Below, piece by piece: positions 35,407-44,835 of a DNA stretch of 64,000 nucleotides (position 1 is the first letter of the stretch; every line of letters starts with the position of its first letter). The DNA lies in contig NZ_JACHBP010000001.1 in assembly GCF_014200375.1 (NCBI RefSeq), positions 1,984,001-2,048,000 of the forward strand. The letters are read 5' to 3'. The position numbers were made by a program, and so were the translations under genes. The notes under the pieces were generated by a model. The model searched no databases. It was not told the DNA's origin and was given only the letters and a program-made list of their open reading frames with translations. Source of the stretch: Terrimesophilobacter mesophilus. GTDB taxonomy: Bacteria; Actinomycetota; Actinomycetes; Actinomycetales; Microbacteriaceae.

Positions 35407-38400
35407 GTGATACTCGAGGGCTTAAGTGCCAGGCTTCTGCACGCCCGCGCGTTCTCCGAGGCCGCGCGAAACGCCCGCAACAGCACTGACTTCTCCCTCG
35501 TCGACGGCCTGCGCGCGCCTCTGCTCGCCACTCTCCTCGACGCCCGCACCGGCCCGCAGGCGCTCTTCGCGATCGTCGCCACCGGGCGCGACTCCGAGTC
35601 CCTGCGCGATGCCCTCGCCGCCGTCGTCCCGGATGCCGAGATCCTCGAGTTCCCGGCCTGGGAGACCCTCCCGCACGAGCGCCTGAGCCCGAGCGCGGAG
35701 ACGGTCGGCAAGCGCATCCGGGCCCTGCGGCGGCTGCACGAGTGGCAGGCGGAACAGGCACAGGATGTCGGATCCGCGCAGGGCGCAACGTCGCCCGGTG
35801 ATCCGCTGCGCGTGCGCACCGGGCATCCGATCATCGTGGTGGCGAGCGTGCGCGCCGCACTCCAGCCGCTTGCCCCCGGCCTCGCCGCGCTCGAGCCGAT
35901 CACGCTCACGGTCGGCGGCCGAGGCTACAACCTGGCCGAACTCTCCGAACAACTCGTCGCCCTCGCCTACACCCGCGTCGACATGGTCACCCGGCGCGGC
36001 GAGTTCGCGGTGCGCGGCGGCATCCTCGACGTGTTCGCGCCGACCGACGAGCATCCGGCGCGGGCCGACTTCTTCGGCGACGAGCTGGAGCAGCTGCGGC
36101 CGTTCTCGGTCGCCGACCAGCGCTCCCTCGACGAAGAACTCGTCTCGATCGAGCTGCAGCCGAGCCGCGAGCTACTCCTCACGGATGCCGTGCGTCAGCG
36201 TGCGGCCGAGATGCAGCACGAGTTCCCGAGCCTCAGCACCCTGCTCGCGAAGGTCGCCGAGGGCATCCCGGTCGACGGCATGGAGTCGCTCGCGCCGGCG
36301 CTCGTCGACCGGCTCGTGCCGGTGACCGACTACCTGCCGCCGGATGCCGCGGTCGCCGTGATCTCGCCCGAGCGCGTCGCGAGCCGGGCCGTGAGCCTGG
36401 GGGAGACGAACCGCGAGTTCCTGGCGGCGGCGTGGAATGCGGCGACGGCGGGGGCGGAGGCGCCCATCGACCTGGATGCCGGGGACTTCCTGTCGATGAG
36501 CGAGCTGCGGACCGCGGCCGGCCGGCGCACCTGGTGGACGCTGAGCAGTTTCGACAGCGGCGCCGATCTGCCCGACCCAACGCCCGACCCGACACCCGAG
36601 ACGGGCGTCGGCGCTGGGGGAGCGCGAAAGCCAGAAATGGCTTTCGCTTCGAGCTCCACCGCGCGCATCGACGCAGCTCCCGCCCCCAACTTCGCCGGCA
36701 ACCCCGACGGCGCCGTCGACCACATCGCAGCCCTCCTCAAGGACGACTGGACCGTCGTCATCACCGCCCAGGGCGCCGGCCTCGTCGAGCGGGCGGCATC
36801 CGTGCTCGCCGAGCACAACCTCGCCGGCCGCATCGTCGACGCGTTCCCCGCGGACGCCGAACCCGGCGTCGCCTACCTGCTCAAGGCATCCGTGGAGGCC
36901 GGCTTCGAACTGGCCGAGACGAAGCTCGCCCTGTTCAGCGAGTCCGAGTTCTACGGTCGCTCCGCCGGCTACGATTCGCGCCAGGTGAAGAAGCTCGCGA
37001 GCCGGCGCCGTAACGTCGTCGACCCGCTGCAGCTCAAGGCCGGCGATTTCGTCGTGCACCAGACGCACGGCATCGGCAAGTTCGTCGAGCTCGTGCAGCG
37101 CGAGGTGAGCACGGGGGGCCGGAATCCGGTCAAGAACTCCCGCGAGTACCTGCTCATCGAGTACGCCCCGAGCAAGCGCGGCTACCCCGGTGACAAGCTC
37201 TACGTGCCGACCGACCAGCTCGACCTGCTCACCCGCTACGTCGGCGGGGAGGCGCCCGCGCTCAGCAAGATGGGCGGCAGCGACTGGTCCGCGGCCAAGG
37301 GCAGGGCGCGCCGTGCCGTGCGGGACATCGCGGTCGAGCTCGTCAAGCTCTACAGCGCCCGGATGGCGAGCCGCGGTCACGCGTTCGGTCCCGACACGCC
37401 CTGGCAGCGCGAGCTCGAGGAGGCGTTCCCGTTCGTCGAGACGCCCGATCAGTTGACGACGATCGATGAGGTCAAAGCCGACATGGAGCGCGCCATCCCC
37501 ATGGACCGGCTCCTCTCCGGCGATGTCGGTTACGGCAAGACCGAGGTCGCGGTGCGGGCGGCGTTCAAGGCGATCCAGGACGGCAAGCAGGTTGCGATGC
37601 TCGTGCCGACGACGCTGCTCGTGCGGCAGCACCTGGAGACCTTCTCCGAGCGCTTCGCCGGTTTCCCCATCCACCTGCGGGCGCTCAGCCGGTTCCAGAC
37701 CGACAAGGAGGCGAAGGAGACGATCGCCGGCCTCGCGGATGGCACGGTCGACCTCGTGATCGGCACGCACCGCCTGCTCACCAACGACATCCGGTTCAAG
37801 GATCTGGGTCTCGCCATCATCGACGAGGAGCAGCGCTTCGGCGTGGAGCACAAGGATGCGCTCAAGAAGCTCAAGACGAACGTCGACGTGCTCGCGATGA
37901 GCGCGACGCCCATCCCGCGCACGCTCGAGATGGCGGTGACCGGCATCCGCGAGATGTCGACGCTGGCGACGCCGCCGGAGGACCGGCATCCGATTCTCAC
38001 CTTCGTCGGGCCGTACAGTGACAAGCAGGTGGCGGCGGCGATCCGGCGCGAACTGCTGCGCGAGGGTCAGGTGTTCTTCGTGCACAACCGGGTCAAGAGC
38101 ATCAACCGGGTTGCCTCGCAGCTCGCCGAACTCGTGCCGGAAGCGCGCATCGCGGTCGCGCACGGGCAACTGCCGGAGGGCGTGCTCGAGCAGGTCATGG
38201 TCGACTTCTGGGAGCGCAAGTTCGACGTGCTCGTTTCGACGACGATCATCGAGACCGGCATCGACATCACGAACGCGAACACGCTCATCATCGACCGGGC
38301 GGACAAGTACGGGTTGAGCCAGCTGCACCAGATCCGCGGGCGGGTCGGGCGCGGGCGGGAGCGCGCGTACGCATACTTCCTGTACGACGAGAACAAGCCG

Positions 38401-39111
38401 CTCAGCGAGACCGCCCACGACCGGCTCGCGACGATCGCGGCGAACAACGAGCTCGGCGGCGGCATGCAGATCGCGCTGAAGGATCTCGAGATCCGGGGTG
38501 CGGGAAACCTGCTCGGCGGGGAGCAGTCCGGGCACATCGCCGGCGTCGGCTTCGACCTGTATCTGCGGATGATCGGCGAGGCGGTGAACGACTTCCGCGG
38601 CGAGGTCGCCGAGGGCCAGACCGAGTTGCGGCTGGAGCTGCCGGTGGATGCGCACATCCCGGAGGAGTACGTGGAGAGCGAGCGGCTGCGGCTCGAGGCG
38701 TACCAGAAGCTGTCGGCGGCGAGCGGGCCGGCCGCCGCTCCGGATGCGCTGGATGCGGTGCTCGAGGAGCTGGCCGACCGCTACGGCCCGCCGCCCGAGC
38801 AGGTGCAGAACCTGATCGCCGTGTCGCGGCTCAGGCGGATGGCGCAGAAGGCCGGCCTGTCGGAGCTCGTGAACGCCGCCGGCAAGGTGCGCCTGGTCGG
38901 ACCGGAGCTGCCCGACTCGATCCAGGCGCGGCTGCAGCGGATGTATCCGGGATCGCGGTATCTCGCCGCGACACGCACGGTCATGCTGCCGTTGCCCGAG
39001 GCTGTGCCTTCTGAAACGCTCGATGACGCTGCGCTCATCGAATGGGCGACGACGCTGCTCGGGGCGATCTACCCTGCGCCTGCAGTCGCGCCCGCTCCGC
39101 TGGTTGAGTAG
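35407..39111 (+). CDS. mfd: Transcription-repair coupling factor
   Basis: 1234 residues, GTG start. UvrB-like N-terminal domains (RRGEFAVRGGILDVFAPTDEHPARADFFGDE), RNA polymerase interaction domain (VVHQTHGIGKFVELVQRE), SF2 translocase with Walker A SGDVGYGKTEVAVRAAF and DEEQ box IIDEEQRFGVEHK, and the C-terminal TRCF domain. It removes stalled RNA polymerase and recruits UvrA. Residues about 398-418, in a variable linker, are encoded by a palindromic element shared with the ABC-F gene. Confidence 0.97.
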   Translation: MILEGLSARLLHARAFSEAARNARNSTDFSLVDGLRAPLLATLLDARTGPQALFAIVATGRDSESLRDALAAVVPDAEILEFPAWETLPHERLSPSAETVGKRIRALRRLHEWQAEQAQDVGSAQGATSPGDPLRVRTGHPIIVVASVRAALQPLAPGLAALEPITLTVGGRGYNLAELSEQLVALAYTRVDMVTRRGEFAVRGGILDVFAPTDEHPARADFFGDELEQLRPFSVADQRSLDEELVSIELQPSRELLLTDAVRQRAAEMQHEFPSLSTLLAKVAEGIPVDGMESLAPALVDRLVPVTDYLPPDAAVAVISPERVASRAVSLGETNREFLAAAWNAATAGAEAPIDLDAGDFLSMSELRTAAGRRTWWTLSSFDSGADLPDPTPDPTPETGVGAGGARKPEMAFASSSTARIDAAPAPNFAGNPDGAVDHIAALLKDDWTVVITAQGAGLVERAASVLAEHNLAGRIVDAFPADAEPGVAYLLKASVEAGFELAETKLALFSESEFYGRSAGYDSRQVKKLASRRRNVVDPLQLKAGDFVVHQTHGIGKFVELVQREVSTGGRNPVKNSREYLLIEYAPSKRGYPGDKLYVPTDQLDLLTRYVGGEAPALSKMGGSDWSAAKGRARRAVRDIAVELVKLYSARMASRGHAFGPDTPWQRELEEAFPFVETPDQLTTIDEVKADMERAIPMDRLLSGDVGYGKTEVAVRAAFKAIQDGKQVAMLVPTTLLVRQHLETFSERFAGFPIHLRALSRFQTDKEAKETIAGLADGTVDLVIGTHRLLTNDIRFKDLGLAIIDEEQRFGVEHKDALKKLKTNVDVLAMSATPIPRTLEMAVTGIREMSTLATPPEDRHPILTFVGPYSDKQVAAAIRRELLREGQVFFVHNRVKSINRVASQLAELVPEARIAVAHGQLPEGVLEQVMVDFWERKFDVLVSTTIIETGIDITNANTLIIDRADKYGLSQLHQIRGRVGRGRERAYAYFLYDENKPLSETAHDRLATIAANNELGGGMQIALKDLEIRGAGNLLGGEQSGHIAGVGFDLYLRMIGEAVNDFRGEVAEGQTELRLELPVDAHIPEEYVESERLRLEAYQKLSAASGPAAAPDALDAVLEELADRYGPPPEQVQNLIAVSRLRRMAQKAGLSELVNAAGKVRLVGPELPDSIQARLQRMYPGSRYLAATRTVMLPLPEAVPSETLDDAALIEWATTLLGAIYPAPAVAPAPLVE
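36600..36663. repeat. Intragenic palindromic element, copy 2 (in mfd)
   Basis: The core GCGAAAGCCAGAAATGGC then TTTCGC forms a perfect hairpin closed by GAAA, followed by TTCGAGCTCCA. It matches the element in the ABC-F gene at about 4618-4658 but is translated in another frame (ARKPEMAFAS here, AKAGDGLRPELQ there). Both lie in variable, tolerant linkers. Confidence 0.7.
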
Positions 39112-39166
39112 TCGCCGCAATAGACACCCGCTGGCCAACCCCGAGCCTTCTCACTAGGGTGACGGC

Positions 39167-39373
39167 ATGAACCCAAATATTCCCGACAACTTCGCCGCCC
39201 TCGCGGGCCTCGGAATCGTCTTCGTCGTCATCTACCTCGTGGTGTCCGCCCTGCTCATCCTGCTCGCGATCTGGATCCAGTACTCGATCATCTGGCGTGC
39301 GGTGCGCCGCGGCATGCGCGAGTTCCACTACGGCGGCAAGGATGCGCCGCAGGCAATTCCGCCTGTCCAGTAG
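39167..39373 (+). CDS. Small single-pass membrane protein
   Basis: 68 residues. One long hydrophobic segment (LGIVFVVIYLVVSALLILLAIWI) then a short basic tail. No family recognised. ATG with GGGTGA upstream; separate from mfd by 55 bases. A strong hairpin follows the stop. Confidence 0.65.
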   Translation: MNPNIPDNFAALAGLGIVFVVIYLVVSALLILLAIWIQYSIIWRAVRRGMREFHYGGKDAPQAIPPVQ

Positions 39374-39383
39374 CTCTCTGACT

Positions 39384-39418
39384 CGCGCGGCCGGTGCTTC
39401 TGACTCGCCGGCCGCGCG
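39384..39418 (+). terminator. Hairpin, probable terminator
   Basis: CGCGCGGCCGG (39384-39394) pairs perfectly with 39408-39418 around a 13-base loop. The 3' flank is TTGGCG, so any termination would be of the weak-T-tract kind common in high-GC actinobacteria. Confidence 0.55.
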
Positions 39419-39442
39419 TTGGCGTTCGCGTGTCAGAGCTAT

Positions 39443-39496
39443 TTGACATCAAGTAAAAGATTCTTTACAGTGGCCATGTCAATAATCTTGTACAAG
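39443..39496 (+). promoter_or_regulatory. Promoter with overlapping palindromic operators
   Basis: TTGACA (39443-39448), 17 bases, TACAGT (39466-39471). The spacer contains GTAAA/TTTAC (39453-39457 with 39464-39468), and the leader contains the palindrome CTTGTACAAG (39487-39496). The layout fits self-control by the Xre-type regulator in the same operon. Confidence 0.6.
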
Positions 39497-39504
39497 GAGT
39501 TCAC

Positions 39505-39933
39505 ATGGCATCCGAAGAACGCAACGCCTGGCAGTTCGGGGTCCTCGCGATCGTGGCCTACACGGTCTACGTCGCGGTCATCCTGGGTCGCGCCGTGGGC
39601 GCACCCCTCGTCGAGGTCGAGTTCGCCTGGCCGATGATCTGGACGATCCTCGGCTCGATCGTGGCATCCATCGTCCTCGCGATCATCCTGGGCATCCTCT
39701 TCCCGCGCACCGTCCAGAAGCCGGATGTCCGCGACAAGCAGATCGGCCGGTTCGGCGACCACGTGGGCCAGGGCTTCGTCATCGCGGGCGCGGTCGCGGC
39801 GATGCTCATGGCGATCGCCGATTGGGACCGCTTCTGGATCGCGAACGTCATCTATCTCGGTTTCGTGCTCTCGGCGGTGCTCTCGTCGGTCGCGAAGATC
39901 GTGGCGTACCGCAAGGGGTTCCAGCCGTGGTGA
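39505..39933 (+). CDS. Four-helix membrane protein (DUF2178-like)
   Basis: 142 residues with four predicted membrane helices and a cytoplasmic loop containing [14 protein letters not shown]. Similar small membrane proteins (DUF2178-like) are often paired with an Xre regulator, as here. The stop overlaps the regulator start (GTGA). Function unknown. Confidence 0.75.
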   Translation: MASEERNAWQFGVLAIVAYTVYVAVILGRAVGAPLVEVEFAWPMIWTILGSIVASIVLAIILGILFPRTVQKPDVRDKQIGRFGDHVGQGFVIAGAVAAMLMAIADWDRFWIANVIYLGFVLSAVLSSVAKIVAYRKGFQPW

Positions 39934-40175
39934 AGCCCACGATGGTGACCAACGACATCCGGGCCTTGCGGTTCGCGCACGGCGAGATGACGCAGGCCGA
40001 GCTGGCCGACCGGGTCGGGATGACGCGACAGACGATCATCGCGATCGAGCAGGGGCGGTACTCGCCGTCGCTCGAGGTCGCATTCCAGATCGCGGCGGTC
40101 TTCGGGGTGCCGCTCGATGAGGTTTTTCAGTATCCGGATGCCGACGCGGCTCCGCAGGGAAAGGCAGGCAAGTGA
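39930..40175 (+). CDS. Xre-family transcriptional regulator
   Basis: 81 residues from GTG 39930, overlapping the preceding stop; ATG 39942 is possible. Compact [60 protein letters not shown]. This is the small stand-alone type usually found beside a membrane protein. It likely binds the palindromes at 39453-39496. Confidence 0.9.
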   Translation: MKPTMVTNDIRALRFAHGEMTQAELADRVGMTRQTIIAIEQGRYSPSLEVAFQIAAVFGVPLDEVFQYPDADAAPQGKAGK

Positions 40176-41149
40176 AGGCGATCATGCAGGATGCGTACGG
40201 CTCGGCCGATGTGCTCGAGCTGCGCGAGGTGGAGCGGCCGGTGCCGGCGGCGGATGAGGTGCTCATCCGGGTGAAGGCGGCCGGCGTCAACATGGCCGAC
40301 TGGCATTCGATGACGGGGGAGCCGACGTTCGCCCGGCTGTTCCTCGGCGTCGGCGGCCCGAAGGAGAAGACGCGAGGGTCGGATGTGGCGGGCGTCGTCG
40401 AGGAGGTCGGCTCGGCTGTGACGCGATTCCGCGTGGGCGATGAGGTCTTCGGTTCGGCGCGCGGATCCTTCGCCGAGTTCGCGGTGACGCGCGAGCGGCG
40501 GGTGGTGCCGAAGCCGGAGAGCGTGCCGTTCGTGCAGGCGGCCGCGGTGTCGATGACGGGGTACACGGCCCTGCAGGCGCTGCGCGCTGCGGGCGTGGTC
40601 GAGGGTGTGGAGGCCGGCATCCGGGTGCTGGTGGTCGGCGCCGGGGGTGGGGTCGGCTCGTTCGCGGTGCAGCTCGCGAAGCATGTCGGGGCGCACGTCA
40701 CGGGCGTGTGCAGCACGGGCAAGGTCGAGCTCGTGCGTTCGCTCGGTGCGGATGCGGTCATCGACTACACGGCCGAGCCGGTGACGGGGGAGTTCGACGT
40801 CGTGATCGACATCGCGGGCGGGCGGTCGCTGCGAGAGTCGCGCAGGCTGCTCACGCCGAAGGGCACTCTCGTCATCGTCGGCGGCGAGGGCGGCGGCAGG
40901 GTGTTCGGTCTGGCCGGCCGCAGCTTCGGGGCGCCGTTCCTGTCGATGTTCTCGAGCCAGAAGCTCGTCGGCCTGTTCGCGACCGAATCCGCGGATGACC
41001 TGGCCGCCCTGGCCGAGCTCCTCGCCTCCGGAGCGATCACCCCGGCCATCGACCGCACCTTCCCGCTCGCCGAGGCGCCGGATGCGATCCGGCACCTGGC
41101 GGCCGGCCGCGCGGCGGGCAAGGTGGTTGTGGCCGTGTCCGCTCCCTGA
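40172..41149 (+). CDS. Zinc-independent NAD(P)-dependent alcohol dehydrogenase / quinone oxidoreductase
   Basis: 325 residues, medium-chain dehydrogenase fold. N-terminal GroES-like domain ([18 protein letters not shown]), cofactor motif [20 protein letters not shown] near residue 155. The catalytic zinc ligands of true alcohol dehydrogenases are absent (N and W instead of C and H), so a quinone-reductase-like NADPH enzyme is likely. GTG start overlaps the regulator stop. Confidence 0.88.
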   Translation: MKAIMQDAYGSADVLELREVERPVPAADEVLIRVKAAGVNMADWHSMTGEPTFARLFLGVGGPKEKTRGSDVAGVVEEVGSAVTRFRVGDEVFGSARGSFAEFAVTRERRVVPKPESVPFVQAAAVSMTGYTALQALRAAGVVEGVEAGIRVLVVGAGGGVGSFAVQLAKHVGAHVTGVCSTGKVELVRSLGADAVIDYTAEPVTGEFDVVIDIAGGRSLRESRRLLTPKGTLVIVGGEGGGRVFGLAGRSFGAPFLSMFSSQKLVGLFATESADDLAALAELLASGAITPAIDRTFPLAEAPDAIRHLAAGRAAGKVVVAVSAP

Positions 41150-41155
41150 GTGTCC

Positions 41156-41509
41156 CTAGCGCCGGTCGGCGCCGCGCCCAAGCCGCGCTGATATGGAACG
41201 GTACACGGCAAGGTCCGCGCGCTCGCCGACACCAACGGCTTCGATGCTGACCGCGTTCACCTCGTCCGGTTGGTATCGGTAGACCAGTCGGTAACGAGGC
41301 TTGTGTGTCCCATCCGTGTCGAAGTACATCTTGAAGCAGTCGCTGAGGTCTCCAGTGGCAACACGACTGTCGAGTCGAACACCCTGCACTGTCCCGTTTC
41401 GAACCTCTACGAGCAGCCCCAGCGCCATCTTTTGCAGCTCGGCGGTGGGAAGGGTCAGGAGATCACTCTCAAATCCTGGCAACGCCGTCAGTGCGAGCCG
41501 GGTTCTCAT
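41156..41509 (-). CDS. RelE/ParE-type toxin, putative
   Basis: 117 residues. The central part (RYRLVYRYQPDEVNAVSIEAVGVGERADLAVYRSISARL) has the strand-helix layout and basic character of RelE/ParE-like toxins. Its ATG overlaps the stop of the upstream gene (TAATG), the classical antitoxin-toxin order. No experimental residues are assigned. Confidence 0.72.
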   Translation of the reverse strand: MRTRLALTALPGFESDLLTLPTAELQKMALGLLVEVRNGTVQGVRLDSRVATGDLSDCFKMYFDTDGTHKPRYRLVYRYQPDEVNAVSIEAVGVGERADLAVYRSISARLGRGADRR

Positions 41510-41802
41510 TACTCGAACGAGTCCAGGTCGACTCCGATCCGGGCGGCGATGTCAGACAGTGGGATGGCTGGGCCAGCAGCGATGCGCTCTCGGGCGGCGC
41601 GAGCGATGAGGATGTCCTCAACGAGCGGCAGGACTTCCTCGTAGAGCTCGAAGGGGATTACCGCAGCTTCCGGCTTACGGTGGGAGCCGAAGATCACCGG
41701 TTCGGCGGAAACACCTTCGGCGCGGAATCGCTTGAGCGCCTTGGGTAGTTCGTCACGGGCATCCCGGCTTGGCAGTACGGGTAACGGGGCAGTGAAGCTC
41801 AT
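41509..41802 (-). CDS. Antitoxin, Phd/YefM-like, putative
   Basis: 97 residues. LPSRDARDELPKALKRF and EPVIFGSHRKPEAAVIPFELYEEVLPLVED resemble the Phd/YefM operator-binding fold, followed by a helical C-terminal toxin-binding tail. It precedes and overlaps the toxin. A GATATG box and TGTACA 16 bases before it lie just upstream on the minus strand and could form its own promoter. Confidence 0.72.
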   Translation of the reverse strand: MSFTAPLPVLPSRDARDELPKALKRFRAEGVSAEPVIFGSHRKPEAAVIPFELYEEVLPLVEDILIARAARERIAAGPAIPLSDIAARIGVDLDSFE

Positions 41803-42041
41803 GACTCAAGCATATCATTCGCGCCACAAACATGTACACATTCATCTCCACATGTCACAACCTTGTGGATGCGGTTCTCGATCACGTCTGAGGCGTCACC
41901 GCCGACCTTCGTCAGGTGCTGGTTGCGCAGGTTCTCATCCAGGGCGAGGACCCAGGTGCCATGCCGTCCCTTGGCGCGAGGTTTGGCGAAGATCTTGGGC
42001 GCGAAGAGTTCGAACAGGTCGTAGCCGGCTTCGATGATCAT
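41799..42041 (-). CDS. Hypothetical small protein upstream of the toxin-antitoxin pair
   Basis: About 80 residues from the ATG complementary to 42039-42041. Its TGA overlaps the antitoxin ATG, suggesting coupling. The middle (GRHGTWVLALDENLRN) is protein-like, but the last 25 residues cover what appears to be the antitoxin promoter with two ACATGT boxes (41829-41855). It could be a truncated gene. No family recognised. Confidence 0.35.
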   Translation of the reverse strand: MIIEAGYDLFELFAPKIFAKPRAKGRHGTWVLALDENLRNQHLTKVGGDASDVIENRIHKVVTCGDECVHVCGANDMLES

Positions 42042-42167
42042 GGAGCGAGGGTACCGACGTGAGAATCGGATGAGTCCGCGTTCGCCTGGATCTGGGGAAA
42101 GCGTGCAGCTCGGCGTGGTTGTGAGGGAGAGGAGGTTCTGACCGCGCAACGACACGAGAACAACCAG

Positions 42168-44234
42168 TTAAGCGACTCCCACCCACAACCCGTCTCGCGC
42201 ACGTGTCATCGCGACGTACAGTTCGCGCCGATCGAGTTCGCTGCGTTCACTGTCGCTGGTGACATCGTCGGCGGGCAGTGCTTGCAACAAACGTGATGGA
42301 GTCCGAACCACGAGCACCTGCTTGAACTCGAGTCCCTTCGCGCGTTTGATTGTCCCGATCTTGACGGCATCGGTTGGCGTGCCGTCGTAGTTCAGGAGGT
42401 CGACCCATTTGATTCCAGCGTTGGTCAGCCGGGCGCAGACATCCGTGACCGCGTACTTGGTGTGGGTCAGGATGCCGATGTCTCCCGGCCGCGTGCCGGA
42501 GGAGATAAGGCCCTTCACGTGTTCCACCAGAGAACTGTCGTGTCGCGCTCGTGACGGGAAGCGATCGACGACAGGGGCTGGGCCGTGCCGCATGACCTCG
42601 ACCGGCTTGTCTCCCTGAGCGGCCGCTCCTTCGATGTCGTAGAACTCATCGCCTTCGACAAGTTGAGAGGCGAATTGCAGGATCTCAGCGGTGTTGCGGT
42701 AGTTCCGCGAGAGCACGACGCCTCGCCCCGCGATGGAAACGTTCGCTTCGGCGAGACTGTATCCGCCGGGGTAGATGGTTTGCTGACCGTCGCCGACCAG
42801 GTTGAGGCCGTCGGGTTCGTCCCCAACGATGGAGTGCAGCATCCGGATCATCGCGCAGGTCATATCCTGGGCCTCATCCACGATGACGGCGCTGTAGCCT
42901 TCGAGCGGCTTCTTCTTGAGGCTCTGTTCCGCGAGAAGGATGATGTCGGCGAAGTCGGTGATGCCTTGGGCGCGGAGTGCGGCATCGTAGGCGGTGTAGA
43001 GGCTCCACACCGCGATGCGGTTCTCCGCCGTGAGCCCGCGGCGGCGGCCCACCCGGGGGAGCATGGCGTACTGCTCGAAGTGCGTGAGGCCCCTGCCCTT
43101 GATGACGCTCAGCACCTCATCTTTCCAATAGGTGATGTCGCCATCGATTCGAGCGAGGGGATTCGCTTGACCCATACCCTTCCAGGCGCGGGTGAAGGCC
43201 TGATCCGCCTTTTCCGGTGCGAGTCGATGGGGGACCCCGCGAGCTTTGAGAAGGTCGAGAGCGAATCCAAAGATCCCCGTGAATTCGACTCTGTCGGCAA
43301 TCCCGGGACTCATCCGTTGCATCAATGCGGAGAGGACGTTCGGCAGGGTGCGAACGTATGTGGTCACCAGGATCTTTCCGGGGCGGGTGCGGGCAATGTA
43401 GGCGGCGCGGTGAAGCGCAACCACGGTCTTGCCGGTGCCAGCAGCCCCGCGGATGCGCGACGGGCCGTTGAAGGAGCGTCGCGCGAGCCGCGCCTGATCG
43501 GGGTGCAGGTAGGACATCCACTCTTCGATGGGCTTGGCGAGGATGTTCGCCCACAGTGCGCCCTCGATTTCTTCGATGCTAATGAGCGCGTCCTGCTGTG
43601 TGATGGGGACGACCGGCGCCGGGAGGGTGAGTTCGGTCGGCTGGTCCCGCATAGCGTAGATCGGGAAGAGCTCTTCGACGGCGGCCAGTGCCCGTGCAAC
43701 TGTGTCGGGCTCGAGTCGATCGCCGGGACTGATCAGGTGGGTGAGCGCCGCATCGCCCCCGACGACGTCCACCCCGTTGATGCGGGCCTTCAGTTCTCGT
43801 CGATTGGTGAACACGGCGACCACGTGGACTTCGCCGGGGGCAACGCCGACATCCGCGAGCACTTCCTCGGTCAACGTGCCCAGGCTCGCGATGTCGTCGA
43901 GGCGATCGGTGACATCGTCCTGTCCCTGGAAGATGCGTCCGGATTCGATCGTGACATCCGCCCATGATTTGGCGTCGACGATGTAGATCCCGCTGGGACC
44001 GACGAGCACGAAGTCGACCTGGGCTTTCCGTGAGTTCGGCCACTTCCGGTCCGCGAGGATCGTGTAGCCTCGCTCGGCGAGCGGCTCCAAGAGCCGGCCG
44101 AGCCACTTTTCGGATGCGGCAGCGGCGGCATAGTTGCTCGCCATCTGCCGCGCGGTGCGCGCGACGTAGTCGGCTTGTTCGGCCTGGGCTCGATACTTGG
44201 CGGCCTCGCTATCAGCGGAGTGTCCTGCCCTCAC
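42168..44234 (-). CDS. NERD-domain SF1 (UvrD-like) helicase
   Basis: 688 residues. The N-terminal NERD nuclease-related domain (about 35-160) has D74 in AQVDFVLVG and VDAKSW, the expected acidic/Lys pattern. A UvrD/Rep-type helicase follows: Walker A RGAAGTGKTVVA near 262-272, Walker B VIVDEAQDM, motif III GDGQQTIYPGGYS, motif IV SRNYRNT, motif VI ELYVAMTRARDGL. Such proteins occur in defence islands and in DNA repair. It is the left member of the accessory island and on its own strand unit. Confidence 0.88.
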   Translation of the reverse strand: MRAGHSADSEAAKYRAQAEQADYVARTARQMASNYAAAAASEKWLGRLLEPLAERGYTILADRKWPNSRKAQVDFVLVGPSGIYIVDAKSWADVTIESGRIFQGQDDVTDRLDDIASLGTLTEEVLADVGVAPGEVHVVAVFTNRRELKARINGVDVVGGDAALTHLISPGDRLEPDTVARALAAVEELFPIYAMRDQPTELTLPAPVVPITQQDALISIEEIEGALWANILAKPIEEWMSYLHPDQARLARRSFNGPSRIRGAAGTGKTVVALHRAAYIARTRPGKILVTTYVRTLPNVLSALMQRMSPGIADRVEFTGIFGFALDLLKARGVPHRLAPEKADQAFTRAWKGMGQANPLARIDGDITYWKDEVLSVIKGRGLTHFEQYAMLPRVGRRRGLTAENRIAVWSLYTAYDAALRAQGITDFADIILLAEQSLKKKPLEGYSAVIVDEAQDMTCAMIRMLHSIVGDEPDGLNLVGDGQQTIYPGGYSLAEANVSIAGRGVVLSRNYRNTAEILQFASQLVEGDEFYDIEGAAAQGDKPVEVMRHGPAPVVDRFPSRARHDSSLVEHVKGLISSGTRPGDIGILTHTKYAVTDVCARLTNAGIKWVDLLNYDGTPTDAVKIGTIKRAKGLEFKQVLVVRTPSRLLQALPADDVTSDSERSELDRRELYVAMTRARDGLWVGVA

Positions 44235-44352
44235 GTTGATCCCCCGACCCCCGCGGCCCCGGCTGGCCGCACTCTTCCCAGTGTGACTGAGTGAGCGACA
44301 CTCTGCTATGGCCCTTTCGGGGGCATTCCGCGGTGGCGGCTACGCTCGCATC

Positions 44353-44835
44353 ATGGCTCTTCCGGAGGTGTGCGTCTGCTATCTCGTGCGGGAGACCGCG
44401 CGCGGGCCGGAGGTGTTGCTCGGCCGGAAGAAAACCGGTCTCGGAAGAGGCAAGCTGGTCGGGCCGGGCGGGAAGCTCGAGGCCGACGAGTCGCCGACGG
44501 ATGCCGTGGTGCGCGAGGTCGCCGAGGAAGTCGGCGTAGTCATCGACACCGATGCCCTCGAGCTCATCGGCGAGTTGACCTACCCATTTCCGCATGCGCC
44601 AAAGTGGAGCCAGAAGTCGTGGGCGTTCCTCTGCCGAGCCTGGGAAGGTAATCCAACAGAGTCAGAAGAACTTCGCCCCGAGTGGTACCCCATGAGCGCG
44701 CTGCCACTGGATCAAATGTGGGACGACGCCAAGTACTGGCTTCCGACTGCGCTCGCCGGTGACCGCGTTGTGGCCACCTTTTCCTTCGGTCGGGATGGCT
44801 CGACTGTCGAAAGCTCGGACTGGGAGGCTGTCTAA
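44353..44835 (+). CDS. NUDIX hydrolase (MutT-like)
   Basis: 160 residues from ATG 44353. The Nudix box GGKLEADESPTDAVVREVAEEVGV is complete (REVAEEVG). Preceded by LGRKKTGLGRGKLVGPGG, which resembles MTH1-like oxidised nucleotide hydrolases. Convergent with the SRA-HNH gene, with a four-base overlap at the ends. Confidence 0.9.
   Translation: MALPEVCVCYLVRETARGPEVLLGRKKTGLGRGKLVGPGGKLEADESPTDAVVREVAEEVGVVIDTDALELIGELTYPFPHAPKWSQKSWAFLCRAWEGNPTESEELRPEWYPMSALPLDQMWDDAKYWLPTALAGDRVVATFSFGRDGSTVESSDWEAV

Noticed and set aside
36172-39138. 988-codon minus-strand open frame
   Set aside because: Antisense of mfd, a consequence of high GC.
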